Part shown: positions 33,487 through 46,523 of the stretch, one piece after another
Layout of the letters: each line of letters starts with the position of its first letter
How positions within the stretch are numbered: position 1 is the first letter of the stretch
Assembly (NCBI GenBank): GCA_963565915.1
Contig: OY751489.1
Span: 4,402,001-4,466,000, forward strand
DNA from: Entoloma clypeatum
Lineage: Eukaryota; Basidiomycota; Agaricomycetes; Agaricales; Entolomataceae
DNA: 64,000 bases
Direction: 5' to 3'
Notes under the pieces: model-generated
The model's input: only the letters and a program-made list of their open reading frames with translations
What the model was told of the DNA's origin: nothing
Databases searched by the model: none
Position numbers and translations under genes: made by a program

Positions 33487-36400
33487 ACTAGGTTCCATTA
33501 TCCTTACGTGTCAGTTTTGTAACTGTTTGACTGACGCTCCTCCCCATGAATCTTTTAGATATTATAGATGCCAATAATCACGCACCGGTGCAGTGTACCT
33601 TTGATGTCCTTGCATCTAGGTTCATCCGTGCTTCATGCATATGATTTTGGCGATAATGTTCGAGGACAGTAAGTAGGGACACCCTGCACGTCTGACGCGG
33701 ACAGCGATCTTGAGATTTAGAGGCTGGCACGCACCTGGTATCCGAATTCAGGGCAATAGAGAACACATCAACACTAACGGAAACGTGATTTTGGAGTGAT
33801 CGGCTATTGCCAAGAACACTTCGTCGTAACCACAGCCTGCACAGAAGCAGCACCGGTGAGCCGATCTCACGACGACTCGGACTTTGGCAGTCGACTCGCA
33901 GGGTAATATATGTTCTTCTATAGGAGTGCTGCAAACCTCAGGCTGACACCACTGGCGGCCAGTGGCTCATCCGAGATGTAGAACACGAAAATATCGTCGA
34001 CAGCTTGGGTCCGACTATCTGCGGACTCAAGCATCAACATTGTGACCCAGATTACCATTATTTGCTACTTGCGGTACCCTTCAACGTGCCGGAAGCCTCT
34101 CGTCAGGTTCCAAACAAACTTACCTGACCCTGCGTACACCGTTGAGTTCGAAATTTGCCGAATATCAACGTACACGTGGCGGACACAAGGTGACCTTCAT
34201 TCGAACGCCTTGCAGTCTGAATCATCACCCGAGTCGATTCATCACTCAACGTGGCGCGGGAAGCTTGAACTAACCTTAACAGTCCCATCCCACAGACATT
34301 CCTGTTTCGATTCCAACATATCGCTTCGGGGCGCGGGCTGATGGCAGTCGGCGGTGAATATACTTGCGCATAGCAAATTTGAGTCGAATCAAAACCCTGG
34401 ACAGTGCCGTATTTCTCATGGGAGGCAATACGTGGTCTTGACCACCCGACATCGCACACCATACTAAGACACACGCAGGATCCTCGCTTCTCGACTTGGA
34501 TTGACACTGACAACGATTCGGACCCTTCCTCGGCTCATGGCCTCAAGGCTTCAAGCCTCATCTCCGAACCCAAGGAACACGATTCCGCGCGAATCAGGGC
34601 TTCCAGAACCCAGAAGAGTTCTTAATATTCAATGTCTTCTCACATTTCTAACAAGATTCGACCAACAGATTGGCGTTCTTTCATCTAATCGAAAGCGTCT
34701 GTGATTGACGAATTGCAAGCCAACATGACAATGACATGCGGTGGTCAAAACGGAATGGGGAAAGCAGCCATCGCCGGAGTATCACAATCACTCATTATCA
34801 GATTGAGAGCATGTTTCCAAATCAGGGTATTCACAAAAACCGCATATGTTTTGTCAAGCGATCAAGGACACGTGTAACCGTGTCTGACATCGCAAGAAAC
34901 ATCGCATGGAAGGCGGTACGTGTCAACATCAGAACTAAGATAATATTGTGGTGCTCAGGAAGTCGGTAAAGAATTCACGAGTCGGTTCGGATTATCGCCG
35001 AACAGGGCGATATATCATATCCAAATCAACACTTGCACTGGCAGAAACCCTTCAAGTTGTTTTGTCGAGATCCTCAGAACAGCGGGAAATCGTACGCATG
35101 CCTGATACAGAATTATCGTGCGTGTGAAAGGTGGTGTATGTATTTTATCATTTTCGAGTCACCACAAATGATATGACGCAGCTGCTACACGGCGGAACAG
35201 TGCGCAACTATCATCGGTCCAAGATGGACTCGGATGATTGATATGATCGTGGGGCGCGTGCGTCTCCCGAGGCAAGACCTAGATTCGCAACTTACCGGAA
35301 CTCTCATAAGCGCCAGGGCGCCTCAGATTTCCGTTGCGTGCGCTTTTACGAATTTATTAGTACCGCATCATGGGCCGCATATTCTTCAAAAACACGACCG
35401 GGAACCTCAAGTACAAGTGAAAATTTTCCGGGAAAAACTTGACGTTTCGAGAAGCATCCGCGGAAAAAGGGTACGTAATTTATGAAGTTGGTATTAGGAC
35501 GGCCACTGTAGCATGCGTTTGATAGACAATCGTCGATTAGCTCTCTTGTTATTGGACCTTGAATGAACCGAGCATCAGGGACAGCAAAATTGAAAGCACG
35601 ACTCGACCTCGATCGAACCTGCCATACTCATTGGATGTCTGCCAGAGAAACATGGAGGAGACGGTATGCGTTCCATAGATTTGGCTGGATTGACTCGTCC
35701 GCGGCACAGCGCTAATGAATCACACCCCGGGCCCTGACACCGCCGGAGTACAACTCTTACTGGTAGCAGACATGCCGAACGTACCAAAGCATCATGGTCA
35801 CGACTACGGAACTCGGAAGGTGGACGATCCAAAAGCACATAGTATGGAAAGAGGATGTCTGATCTCAGTGATACACCACCTAGGACGCCACAATAACGCG
35901 GCATGTCCGCGGGGCGAATACAGGTGCCTTTCAAGTGCGTTGATGAATTTGAAAATATGCATGCGACGGGTCTAGTAATGACCCTTCCTGAAGCCGCCGG
36001 AGTACGAATATCCGACAGCTGTCGGACCAGGGCCAATACGGAGGATGGCGCGTGCTCCGAGTCCTTGCTCTGTACCTATGAAAGCACGCGATTGACTTCG
36101 GTACTACTAGTAAACCAGATCACCCTGCAGCAAATGTCCTATGTGCCGCCGGAATGCGAGAGGGTACTTACCCTGTGCCGGACAGGATCGGAGCGACATC
36201 ACGGAGGACAAATGTTCACGTTCTTCTTTAAACACGACCCTGCCACCCAAGATTTTCCAATTCCAACTGCGAGTCGACGACCCGGGGTATGGCGCCTCCA
36301 GAGAACACACGCATGGGGGACCAGCGAGGAACCGGTCTATAAGCGCTGTTTCTTTTGTATATGAATTTGAAATACACATCACCCTGCCGTTGATGTTGAC

Positions 36401-37174
36401 GTTGACGTTTGACGTTCAAGTTGACTCACTACAGCGAACAACGAAATGAATCGTTCCCCCCCCCCCTTTGCAATGACGCCGCCGGAGAAGGTGCCATTGG
36501 AAATTATTACGATTCGGTATGTGTGCCCCCGAAACGAGGGGAAAACGCAGAAATTCATAAATGAGAGAAGCGATAAGTGCTACGCGCCTTACTAGTACAT
36601 ACTATGATTCATGAAAGTCGGAGTTTGAGATCTTGTCTGTCCATGTTTTGGGGGGCAGTGACTTTTTCGTGTCCCCCCATAATTGCGTGCTCAAACGTCA
36701 AAGAGTCGTCGGACTCGGCATACATACTCCGAGAGTCCCCGAGTCGGACATTCAATTTAAGTACTACTAGGCGGCTTGCGCCTCCAGGGATAACTTGATA
36801 AATCTTGAAGAATCAGGGTTTCTGTACTAGGCATGGTGTGTTTATGTGACAGAACGAGACTTTTGGTCCAGCAGATTGGGGGGGGGGGAGGGCGTGGCTT
36901 AGAGAGAAGTACCCGCGCAGTCAACGGCGCGCACGGTTTACCAAGTAGCACCGTACCACTCGAAAAATCGAAATAAAAAAGAACAAAAAACCGTCCCCCA
37001 CTGACATTGAAGCCTCCTCAACCGGCGCACTCTAGTCAGAATTCAACTTCAATCAATGTCCTCGTCCAGATCTACACAAAAAAAGCAGTCGCTACATTCG
37101 ATTATTCTCCAATGAACCCTTCCTTGCTTGATCCAACGCTAATCTCCCCCTCCGGGTTCTTCTCACTCTTTCCT
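33487..37174. other. 3.7-kb region without a supported gene
   Basis: No domain-bearing frame found. Minus-strand 35575-36036 and plus 35903-36364 are open for about 150 codons each but carry nothing recognisable. The short phrase GCCGCCGGAGTAC recurs with small changes near 35739 and 35996. From about 36455 onward C, G and A homopolymers begin, leading into the GH15 gene. Confidence 0.4.
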
Positions 37175-38955
37175 TCAGGCCCTCGACTTCGCCAAGGTCC
37201 TCGACAAATTATACGCAGCAGATATCAAAGTGACATGTCTTTTTTTTCCGTCAAACAAAAATCCAAATCAGCAACCGCAGGGGAAAAAAAGGGGAAAAAA
37301 AGAGAACTGACGTGAACCCTTGAACAGCATTTCCCAACCTAAAGAAAAAAAGGACCAAGCAATCAGAAAGGAAGCAACAACAACAAAAAAAAAAGAGAAA
37401 CGCACGCTTCCCCCGCATCCGAAATCTCCTCCGTACACAGCCCAACATGGTTCAAATACAGCAAAAAGTCCTCAAACATCGCCACCGCGCGGTTCAACAG
37501 CGCCTTGTCGTGCTCGCCTGCTCGGGTCAGGGCTTCCACGCACCTTTTTCATTATTTATTTTTAAAAGTTAACGATGACGAAGAACAAATGTAAAGACGC
37601 GAGAGACGCACCAGAGCGTACACAGACAAAACGTGCCTTCCTCCCCTCCAACGCCGTCGTCCGTCTTCCCAACATCGTATCTATACACCAGGTTCTGATA
37701 CTCATCAAAAAAAAAAAAAACGGTACTAGGGAGAGGGGGGAAAAGATACTCAACATTAGAAGTCAACCCTCCCCTCTCAGGCGTCTTCAATATCTGCTTC
37801 AACGTCGACTTGAACCTCGGATCCGACTTGATGCGTTAAAAAAAAAAAAAAGGTCAGACAACAAAAAAAAAAAAAAAAGAAAACACGGGGGGGAACAAAA
37901 CCCAAAAAAACCAAACTCAAAAAAAAAAAAATAGACCTCACCCCATGCATAAAAAACACCAAAGGCATGATCAACACCGCCGAATCCAAAACCTCCACGT
38001 CCTCATAGCTCTGCGCAAAGACCCGCATATCGGCGTTCCAAGCCTTGGACATGATCTCTTCGTACAGCGCGTCGCGCGCCGCGAGCCAGGTCTGCCGGTT
38101 CGGGCAGGGGAGGGATCGTTTGTCGGCTAGGCGGAGGCCTGTGTTTATTGTTTTATGTTGAATTTTGTGTTATGTGTGTGTTTTGTGTTTAGTGGTTTTT
38201 GAGGTAAGGGAGATAATAAATTAAGGGAACGAACCTCGATCTATAGCGACCCTTTTCAAATCGATATAAATATATTATATATATATATATAAAAAGGGTT
38301 GAAAAGACCACCCAGCAGCAGAGACTCACCAAAGCATGATCTAAAGCACGTTATAAATCATAAGCCACATTCGAAAAAAAAAAAAAAAAAAAAAAACGCG
38401 CCCCCTCACACACCTTGGAATACTAAACACGCAACCATCGTCAGGAGAAAAAAGCGACAACAAAAAAAGAAGGGGGGGGGGGGGCATACGACGTACAGTA
38501 AAGTTACGTTTCATGTTCCTCACTTCCCTAACAAACAAAAAAAAAAACGCAAAGTGTTCAAACACAAAAATCCAATTTAAAAAAGCTATATCCGGGACTG
38601 ACCAGATCGATCTACAAAAAACATGGACCGACGGACGGACGGTTCAGCCTCAACACGATAAGAAAAAAAAAAAAAAAAAAGGGAGGGCGGGGGGGAGAGG
38701 TGAAGGGCAAACGTACAAATCAGGCTGATCATAATTGGCACAAACGACTATTAACGAGGGGGAGGGAGTGTTCCAAAATGAATCAGTCAGTCACGCCATG
38801 AATCGATCATCGAAATCAGTGGGGGTGCGGAAAAAAAAAAAAAAACTCACAGTCGACCCTGTTTTTTTTTTTTGTTAATTTTTAAATTTTTAACACCGAA
38901 ATAAACAAACGACGGCGAATTTTGGTTCAAAAAAACAGGCAGCAGCATTATGTAT

Positions 38956-38986
<31 letters not shown>

Positions 38987-41007
38987 GGGGGGTTAACAAA
39001 AAAGGACTTACAGCTCTCGTACGAGGACCCTATATTATATCCCCGTCGTCATTATTTTTTAATTTTAATTTTATTTCCCCAAAACAAGGGGGGCTCACCA
39101 GTCGTCATATGGCTACAAACGAAAAACCCATCAGAAAGAAAGACTGGTAAGTGGGGGTGGGGGAGGGCGGGGCTCACGAGGGGTTTCCCATACTTTTGTC
39201 CGAGGTAGATACAATCCATCCTGTTTATTTTTTATTGTGGCCGGCCGTAACGAGTGAGCGAGGACGGGGACGTACAGTTCGCCGTAGATATCCTGTGATT
39301 TACCATAACAGAGGGGTCAGTACTACGTTTAGGAAAACGAGAAGGGGGCGGCGGCGACGACAAAACAAAAACACAAAACAACACACCAGCTGCAAATGAT
39401 CCGACGCGCCGTTCCCGATCCTGACGGGTTTCGATCCCTTGTGCCCATCGAGATGGGTGAGCTCAACCTCTTGCAGGTCTTTCGTGCCTGTAACAGGAAA
39501 AAAAAAGAGACGAAATAAGTAAGCAAGGTAGATAGATTGGCGGGGCACTATAAAAGAAGGATAACAAGAGGTGATCGTTACCGTGGATGGTATACATGAT
39601 CTGCAGACTCCCATCCGGATTCTTGTGTCTCAGTCTCTCGAATATGAACTCCATGTACGCTGAATATCTTGAATGATCAAAAAAACAAAAACAAAAACAA
39701 AGACAGCCCCGAAGCACCGCACCGTCGGCCTCCTGTGTAAACCCAAGCCTGATAAGGGCATACAGCGTAAAGCTGGAATCGCGGATCCAGCTGGCGCGGT
39801 AGTCCCAGTTGCGGGTGCCGCCGATGAACTCGGGGAGGGAGAAGGTGGGGGACGCGACGACGGCGCCGGTGGGCTCGTAGATGAGGAGCTTGAGGGCGAG
39901 GGCGGAGCGGTGCACGGCTTCTTTCCAGGAGCCGGTGTAGGTCGATTTGGAGATCCAGTCGTACCAGTAGCGGTTGGTTATCTGTTGAGTAGTTAATGAA
40001 ATGAGTTTGAGAGATGATTGGGGGGGACGTACGGTGAAGAGGGACTGGAGGAGCTCCTTGGTCAAATACGGGTCGCCCAGGCCTCGTTTCAGGTTCCGCT
40101 CAAGATCGGTCTTTTGGGTGTCCCCTACAGGGCCCGTCTGGGTCTGGATCTGGGTCTGTGGCGGGGGTGGGGTGCGCAGGACGAACGTGACAGCCTGGCC
40201 TTCGGTGAGGTGCAATGCCGCTGTCGCGGCGAGGCCCTTGTGGCCCTTTGAGGCGAGGTCGAGGGTGGCGAGCTCGATGGTGGGGAGGTCGCACGCGGTG
40301 GTCTCGGTGATGTATCGCAGGTCGAGCGCGAGGGATGGGGACTCGAAGAGGACCTTGGACTGCTGCGGGGAGGAGGAAGGCGGGATGGAGGAGTCGGGGA
40401 CGATGGCGGTGGCGTGGGTGTCGAGGGCGTAGTTGAAGGCGGGAGCGCACTGCATGAGGAGGGGCATGGATCCGCGGATGCACTCGACGCGGCGGATGAG
40501 CCAGGGGAGGAGGGGCTTTGGGGAGAGGGAGGCGGAGGGGGTCGGACGTGGGAGGAAGTCAGTGACGACTGCGACGCCATTGTCGTTCATGAATTTGGTC
40601 TGAAGGATCTGGAAAGGGGTTAGGGTTGGAAGACGAGGTGGTGGGATGGAGACGGACGTTGGAGCTGGGGAGATAGTTTTGCTTTACGGTGAATGGGATG
40701 GTGGGGTTGATGGAGAAGTGGCCGCCCTTGTCTTTGTCGAGGATGCGCGCAAAGACGGAGGGCGAGTCAAAGTTTGGGATGCAGTAGCTTTCGACTGTTT
40801 GAAGGGAAAAAAGTCAGTTAGTTTTTGTGTGATGATTCGTAGCTCACCCGATCCATCGAGACTGATCAACGCCGCGGTGCGAAGGTTCCCGATTCTGTGG
40901 AGACAATCAGATTTGATGTGCGGTGAGAGAGAAGGTGCCGCTACTGACAGAGCATGATCGGCAAGCGGGATGTAGTCTCGGTCCTTCTGTGGCTGGTAGT
41001 AGTTCAT
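37175..41007 (-). CDS. Glycoside hydrolase family 15 protein with microexons
   Basis: Twenty-four exons give 681 residues: 41007-40949, 40894-40848, 40794-40658, 40608-40033, 39981-39723, 39659-39582, 39487-39387, 39292-39276, 39220-39178, 39112-39099, 39029-39012, 38858-38851, 38747-38717, 38611-38603, 38527-38497, 38422-38414, 38340-38330, 38251-38235, 38138-37942, 37826-37755, 37694-37612, 37543-37406, 37338-37312, 37238-37175. The sum is exactly 682 codons. An N-terminal beta domain ([19 protein letters not shown]) precedes the alpha/alpha toroid: [23 protein letters not shown], and [14 protein letters not shown] near the end. The family includes glucoamylases and trehalase-like enzymes; there is no signal peptide, so it is probably intracellular. 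Introns are full of T tracts. Confidence 0.93.
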
Positions 41008-42461
41008 CTTCAGAACGGAATCCACCCGAAGGTGTCGGACATGTCTCAATCTCACGTGAACACACGTATCGGGGCTGACCACATCGGACCGAAGTTGGCG
41101 ACCCCTGGGGGAATAGCGTTTAAACTTGACTATACAGGGCCGTACGCAGTGATGCTCGTCCCCCATTAGAGTCATAATCAAACCCGGTACGAACTCGCCA
41201 GCAACAAGGCCACTCGCGCTACATACACACGCCAAGGCACGATATGTCATACACTCCCCAGCGGCGCCGCACAAAACACGATCGAAACAAACGGACCGAG
41301 GTCCATCCCAGTTCGTTTCCTCCTGAATATCCTCGCGGTAAGGATACCCACCCTCGTTTTTCCAGTCAGGTCCGTACCGCCGACCCCGATATCTCGATAG
41401 AGGATGACTTTTAGAGTGCCACCCCATGCCACGCAAATACAGACAGACATACAAACCCTCCCCCGGAAACCCCGACCCCGACTCTCCCACTTCAACCCTC
41501 TCCCCAAGGCCCTCCTTCAAGTCCCGACCTTCAAACATACTGGCACCCGCCGTAACTCGGAATCCTACCCCCAACACCGGTACGAATTCGAAACCCACTG
41601 CCAGCGCCAACGCGTATGGATTGAAACCCGCCCACCTTCGCTCTTGCGAGTGTAATGCTGATAGGCGATGATGCTACTCAGGCGAAACCTGAACTGGCTC
41701 CCGGAATATATATGAGTCTCTTTCTCCAGAAAGATTGAAAAAAAGGTGGAATCTATTCACACTAGTAAGCGCCAAGTACCTTCTTGAGCCCTCACCATCA
41801 GTCAACGCATTCAGTCTTAATAGACGAACTGCAACACCCCCTATGTCCTTGGGCAACACGATGATAGGCCTGGGCAGGACCTGGCGTGGGGTCTGCTAGT
41901 CTATTCTACTACTTACTGTGGGTCCCACCGACGTCCTCGTCATCCAAGATCGACCAACGTATCTCTCACTGTTTATCGCGATCATCGCACCTTGGGATCT
42001 ACTCAACCCGATGATCAAACCATCATTCACCACAATTGATGGCTCTCCATTGGCACGAAACACAACTCTCACGACCGTTCGCACCCCAAGTTGGCACCTT
42101 TCTTCGTCAAATTCCATACCAATGATCCTTCCCCCACACGACAACCTCCCCACCCGAGCCCGCTTCTACCCGCAGCCAGCAGGTCTGCTGACGCGCCCTT
42201 CCCGAATCCCACACCAGATCTTTACCAACCCACTCCCGGTTGAACATGCCCCGCGGAGACTCTCCCATGGGACCATCTTACGGCCTACATCAGACTCGGA
42301 CTCGGCCCGCGGCAGAAGACACGTCACACCCATATAAAGCCTAGTCCAGATCCGAATAGTGACCTGTAGCGCTCGGACAAGCCCCAGGTAGCACTTCCCC
42401 CCCCCCCCCCCCCGCCCCGGGAACGACTCAAAGTTACCCCACACACACACGTCCGTCTTTC
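41008..42461. promoter_or_regulatory. Divergent promoter region between GH15 and sugar permease
   Basis: 1454 bp separate the two start codons, which point away from each other. TATAAA at 42333-42338 sits 124 nt upstream of the permease ATG, followed by a C-run at 42399-42414. No gene is visible between; the minus frame from 41610 overlaps GH15 exon 1 in another frame. Confidence 0.6.
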
Positions 42462-44705
42462 ATGTCGTCGAACACCTCCCACCCCCACGCTGGCACGGAC
42501 TCCAAGCCGCAGAAGCGGCACCGGATGTTCGCCATCCACTCCCTCAAGGTCGGGGACAGGATCACAGACGCAGCGTCGCTCACCCTCCGCGAAACGATCT
42601 TCCCGCTCTTCCTCGTCACGATCCTCTATTTCCTCTGGGTACGTCCTCAACCTGTAACCCCGTCCCTCCATCCACTCACACCCCAATCCCAATCCACAAC
42701 AGGGCTTCGCCTACGGCCTCCTCGACACCCTCAACAAACACTTCCAAAACACCCTCCACATCACCCGCACCCGCTCCTCAGGCCTCCAAGCCGCCTACTT
42801 CGGCGCCTACCCCCTCGCCTCCCTCGGCTACGCCAACTGGGTCCTCCGCCGCTTCGGCTACCGCGCGACGTTCGTCCTCGGGCTCGTCCTCTACGGCATC
42901 GGCGCGCTCATGATGTGGCCCGCCGCGCTCAAGAGGAGCTTTGGCGGGTTCTGCGGCGCGACGTTCATCATCGGGAGTGGGCTCGGCACGCTTGAGACTG
43001 CCGCGAATCCGTACATGGCCGGTCAGTCCCCCTCCCCTCCCCTCCCCCCCCAAAAACCGTCTGAGGTTTTGGGTGTGCATGTGGTGTTTTTGGATCTGTT
43101 GCTGATGTCCCCCCCCCCCCCTCCCCCGAGGAAACAGTCACCGGCCCCCCTCGGTACGCAGAACTGCGAATCAACATCGCACAGGCGATCCAGGCGAGCG
43201 GGACCGTCGTCGCTCCCGTCCTCGGTTCCTACGTCTTCTTCGAGACCACCGCGGACAGCGTCGACTCGCTCAAGACCGTCCAGTGGGTCTACCTCGCCAT
43301 CGCGATCTTCGTCTTCTGCCTCGCGGGCGTGTTCTACTTTGCGGTCATCCCTGAAGTCACCGGTGCGTTTGTATAAATAAATAAATAAAAACACCTTTTG
43401 GGGTATCCTGTGGTTTTTTTTTTTTTTTTTTTTTTTTGGGTTCTTGCTAGTGCTAACTAAATACCGATAACTTTTTTTTTGTTTTGGGTAGATGCGGACA
43501 TGGCACAGCAGGCGGAGGTGACGCATGCACGCGGTGGCGGCGGCGGTGAGCTCGATGGGGACAAGAGTTTGTGGTCGCAGTACCGCGTGTTCCACGCCGC
43601 CATCGCCCAGTTCTGCTACGTCGGCGCCCAAGGTTCGTTTTTTTTTTTTTTTTTTTTTTTCGTTCGTTCGTTTTTTCCCTCTGTCATCTCGTGTTTTCTT
43701 ATTCATATCCCCAACAACAGTCGCCATTGCGGGGTACTTTATCAACTACGTCACCGAAACCCGTCCCGACACCTCCGCCTCCCTTGGAGCCAAGTTCCTC
43801 GCCATCGCCCAGGGCTGCTTCGCCATCGGCCGGTTCTCTGGCGCCGGTACGTCAATCAATAACCCTTCCATCACTCACGACATTGACAACAACGCTTTTT
43901 TTTTTTGTTTGTTTTGTTTTGGTTTTTGCAGCCTTGATGAAGTACATCAAACCCCGCATCGTGCTCCTCATCTACCTCTCAGGCGTCATCGCCTTCTGCG
44001 CCGCGAGCACTACGCAGCGTCACGGCACCGCAGGTCTGGCGATGCTCAGCGTGACGCTCTTCTTCGAGAGCGTGTGTTTCCCGACGATCGTCGCGCTCGG
44101 GATCAGGGGTGTCGGGCGGCACACCAAGGTCCGTGTAATGTTCTTCTTTCTTCCTCTTCTTTTTCTTTCCTCTTTTTCTTCCTCGTCTCATCGTCAAAAG
44201 TAACTGGAAAAAATCACACTCTGAAAATTCATTTTTTTTGCATGCATCGGCGGTGTAGAGAGCCGCGGGGTTCATCGTGGCTGGCGTGGCTGGCGGAGCT
44301 TGCGTACGTCGTCCCTCTCCCCCCATCTCCCCTTCGGTCTTGAAACCACTCCCGCCCACACACACACACACACACTCACTCACACTCACTCACACTCACA
44401 CACACACTTACTCACACACACATGCACAGGTCCCTCCGATCCTAGCGCGCGTAGCGGACGCACACAACAGCACCGCCTTCGCGATGGTCATCCCGACCGT
44501 GTTCTTCATCATGGCGTACACCTATCCGCTCGCGGTGAACTATGTGCCGAGCTACAGGATCCCGGCGGACAGGGTTGGAGAGGAGCACGGCGGCGGCGGT
44601 GGTGGTGGTGGTGGTGGTGGTAGAGATGAGGCGAGTTTGGCGGGGTCGGAGGATGATGAGACTCGGAGGAAGGCGGCGGTGGTGGATGAGAAGCTTGGGG
44701 TGTGA
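42462..44705 (+). CDS. Fucose/glucose permease-like MFS sugar transporter
   Basis: Eight exons, 42462-42638, 42703-43021, 43138-43362, 43492-43632, 43721-43846, 43932-44128, 44259-44303 and 44430-44705, sum to 501 residues. After a 40-residue cytosolic tail come 12 predicted membrane segments. Family marks of the FucP group are LYFLWGFAYGLLDTLN in helix 1, GLGTLETAANPYMA in helix 4, and FCYVGAQVAIAGYFINYV in helix 7. It is expected to import a hexose with protons at the plasma membrane. A Gly-rich stretch (GGT/GGC repeats, 44592-44622) lies in the C-terminal tail. It is transcribed away from the GH15 gene. Introns have long T and C runs. A broken copy of the last exon lies at 17207-17445. Confidence 0.93.
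44356..44425. repeat. CA/CACT microsatellite in the permease's last intron
   Basis: Alternating CACA and CACT units fill the 3' half of the intron before 44430. It corresponds to the TG tract at 17446-17468, the edge of the duplicated copy. Confidence 0.7.
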
Positions 44706-46085
44706 GTCTGTTGTTGTTGGGTTGGGATGTTATGGACTTTTGATGCCGTGACAGATGAGGTTTCGATTTTCTTTTTTTCCCCTTTTTGGCTTGGGTTGGC
44801 TTGGGTAGCGTTTGATTCGCGTTGAATACGGATATCGTTAGTAGGGCCCAGCGCTCAGGCTGAAGGTCGGTTTTGAAGTGCTCAACGTCGATCATCGAGG
44901 ATAATTAATAGCGCTCATCATGATGTCAAGCTGCTTGCAGCCAATAATTCACTGGAGGATCAACCTGATGCTTTAACAAGGGCCTTGGACTACGGTTCCT
45001 TCGCCTGAACTTCTACTTACTGCTACGGTGATAGAATAAGTAGATGGCGTTTCGGCCCTCGGGTGATATATAGTGCTCTACATTTTACGATTCAGCTCAA
45101 CACAGACAGACACCTTGATACTAGGCGTGGAAGGCTCACAGGGTTCCTAGTTCTCATCATCAAACGGTGGCAAGCGGCACACAACAATCATCGATTCTGG
45201 AGTCGCAACCGGGTATGCAGTAAGTTTCGACTTTGTGGAGGGGTTCTCCACGTCCCGAGGCTTGGGAGGCGCTCGTGAGGCAGAGCGCGATGAAAAGGGC
45301 GACGGCGCGGGAGAAGTGCATAGTAGCAGTGCGTTAGACGAATCGAGTGCACTGGAAGTGGTGGTGGTGCGTGATGACTTTAGACACTTGTTGATTTGGT
45401 AGCTGAATACCCCCAGTGTCCTTTTTATGCCTATGGCCCCCGACCGGGTAACGGGTATCTCTTGGGAAAATGGATGGATTGGGATGGAAGGAGTCGGAAG
45501 CGGAAGAAACCGGGTACTTGGGGCAGTGAGAGAAGCTGAGACGGTGACAGCGACAGGACGATATTTCTCGCGAGTCTTGACTACCATCTACAGGGAAGCC
45601 ACAAACGAGGCGGCCCCTCTTTGATTGACCTTGGAATTCGCACCACGTCCGTCTACCGCAGCGCGTTGTATGACGGCACGAGGACGTGTCATGAGCTGGG
45701 AGGGCAGTGAGAGGGACGCCTGGAAGGGTTCGTCATGATCACAGTCAAGAACACTGGTTTTGTCATGCGACGTAAAGCGTCCGATCTTAGTCATTGGTCA
45801 CCTGCAGGTCGAAGGACGATGGGGAAGGACTTGTATGCTTCTGTAGGGCCAGCAGAGCGGTGAAGTCAGACCGAGGCGCTGAACCGACTCATCGTCAGGG
45901 TGTCCCCCCGTGTAGGAAGGTGGGAATGGCTGCGAGCTCTGGAGCGAGGACAAAGACGAGACCTCTGGAGACGAAAAGTGGAGGCCCAGGCGGGAACCAA
46001 GGACAGGTGGTGGGGGAAACAAGTTGGTAATCGTCGCATCAGCATGACCGGGGATCTCCGTCATACGTGCGGCATAGGACAACCT
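44440..46085. repeat. Segmental duplication, intact copy B
   Basis: The reverse complement of this stretch matches 2876-3906 and then, without a gap, 17067-17463. It spans the permease 3' end and the peptide gene at 45160. It keeps the uninterrupted TA-containing site (TATATA at about 45067-45072) where copy A received the 13.2-kb insertion. Confidence 0.85.
45160..45321 (-). CDS. Small secreted cysteine-rich peptide, paralogue B
   Basis: A single-exon frame of 53 residues. Residues 1-19 (MHFSRAVALFIALCLTSAS) are a signal peptide. The mature part has four cysteines, C-x3-C-x6-CC, like the paralogue at 3659, but with nine more residues before them. The promoter motifs CAAGTGTC (45390-45383) and CAGTGCACTC (45354-45345) are conserved at about the same distance from the ATG. 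Coding and promoter regions are about equally alike between the copies. No function can be assigned. Confidence 0.62.
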   Translation of the reverse strand: MHFSRAVALFIALCLTSASQASGRGEPLHKVETYCIPGCDSRIDDCCVPLATV

Positions 46086-46089
46086 GATG

Positions 46090-46523
46090 TACCCACATAC
46101 CCCTCTAATAATCGGAGGGGTTTCCGAGCTAATTAATACAGTCCAACTCTGTCTTAACCCATACCTCGCTTAGCACACTGATGGGGACTTCTTGCTCCCC
46201 CAACCCAAGTTTTACTTTCCGGTTCTTCCGCAATGTATTCTAATGATTCAGAGGGATAAATCAGAATTGAATTCTTCAATTTGTCTGATCAATAAATAAT
46301 CAAATATATCATAATATCTTTCCCAAGATATATTCAATGTTCATAGAGGCAAATTACCACAGTGCTAGTAGTCCCTATAGTAAGTACTCGAGCCACAAGC
46401 TTTCTGATTGCTAAACGAACATGAGAATCCAAAAAATATGTTCGGTCTCATAACGACAGCAACAAACACACTCAGAACACCACCCCCGTAGTGGGCCAGG
46501 AGGGTACCGAGTGCCAGAGTCGT
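46090..46523. other. AT-rich intergenic spacer
   Basis: AT-rich around 46250-46420, beyond the edge of the duplication and upstream of the 3' end of the Crinkler-like gene. Nothing else seen. Confidence 0.5.

Noticed and set aside
40684..41610. 308-codon minus-strand frame starting at 41610
   Set aside because: It crosses GH15 exons and introns in the wrong frame; the GH15 start at 41007 and its splice sites explain the region.
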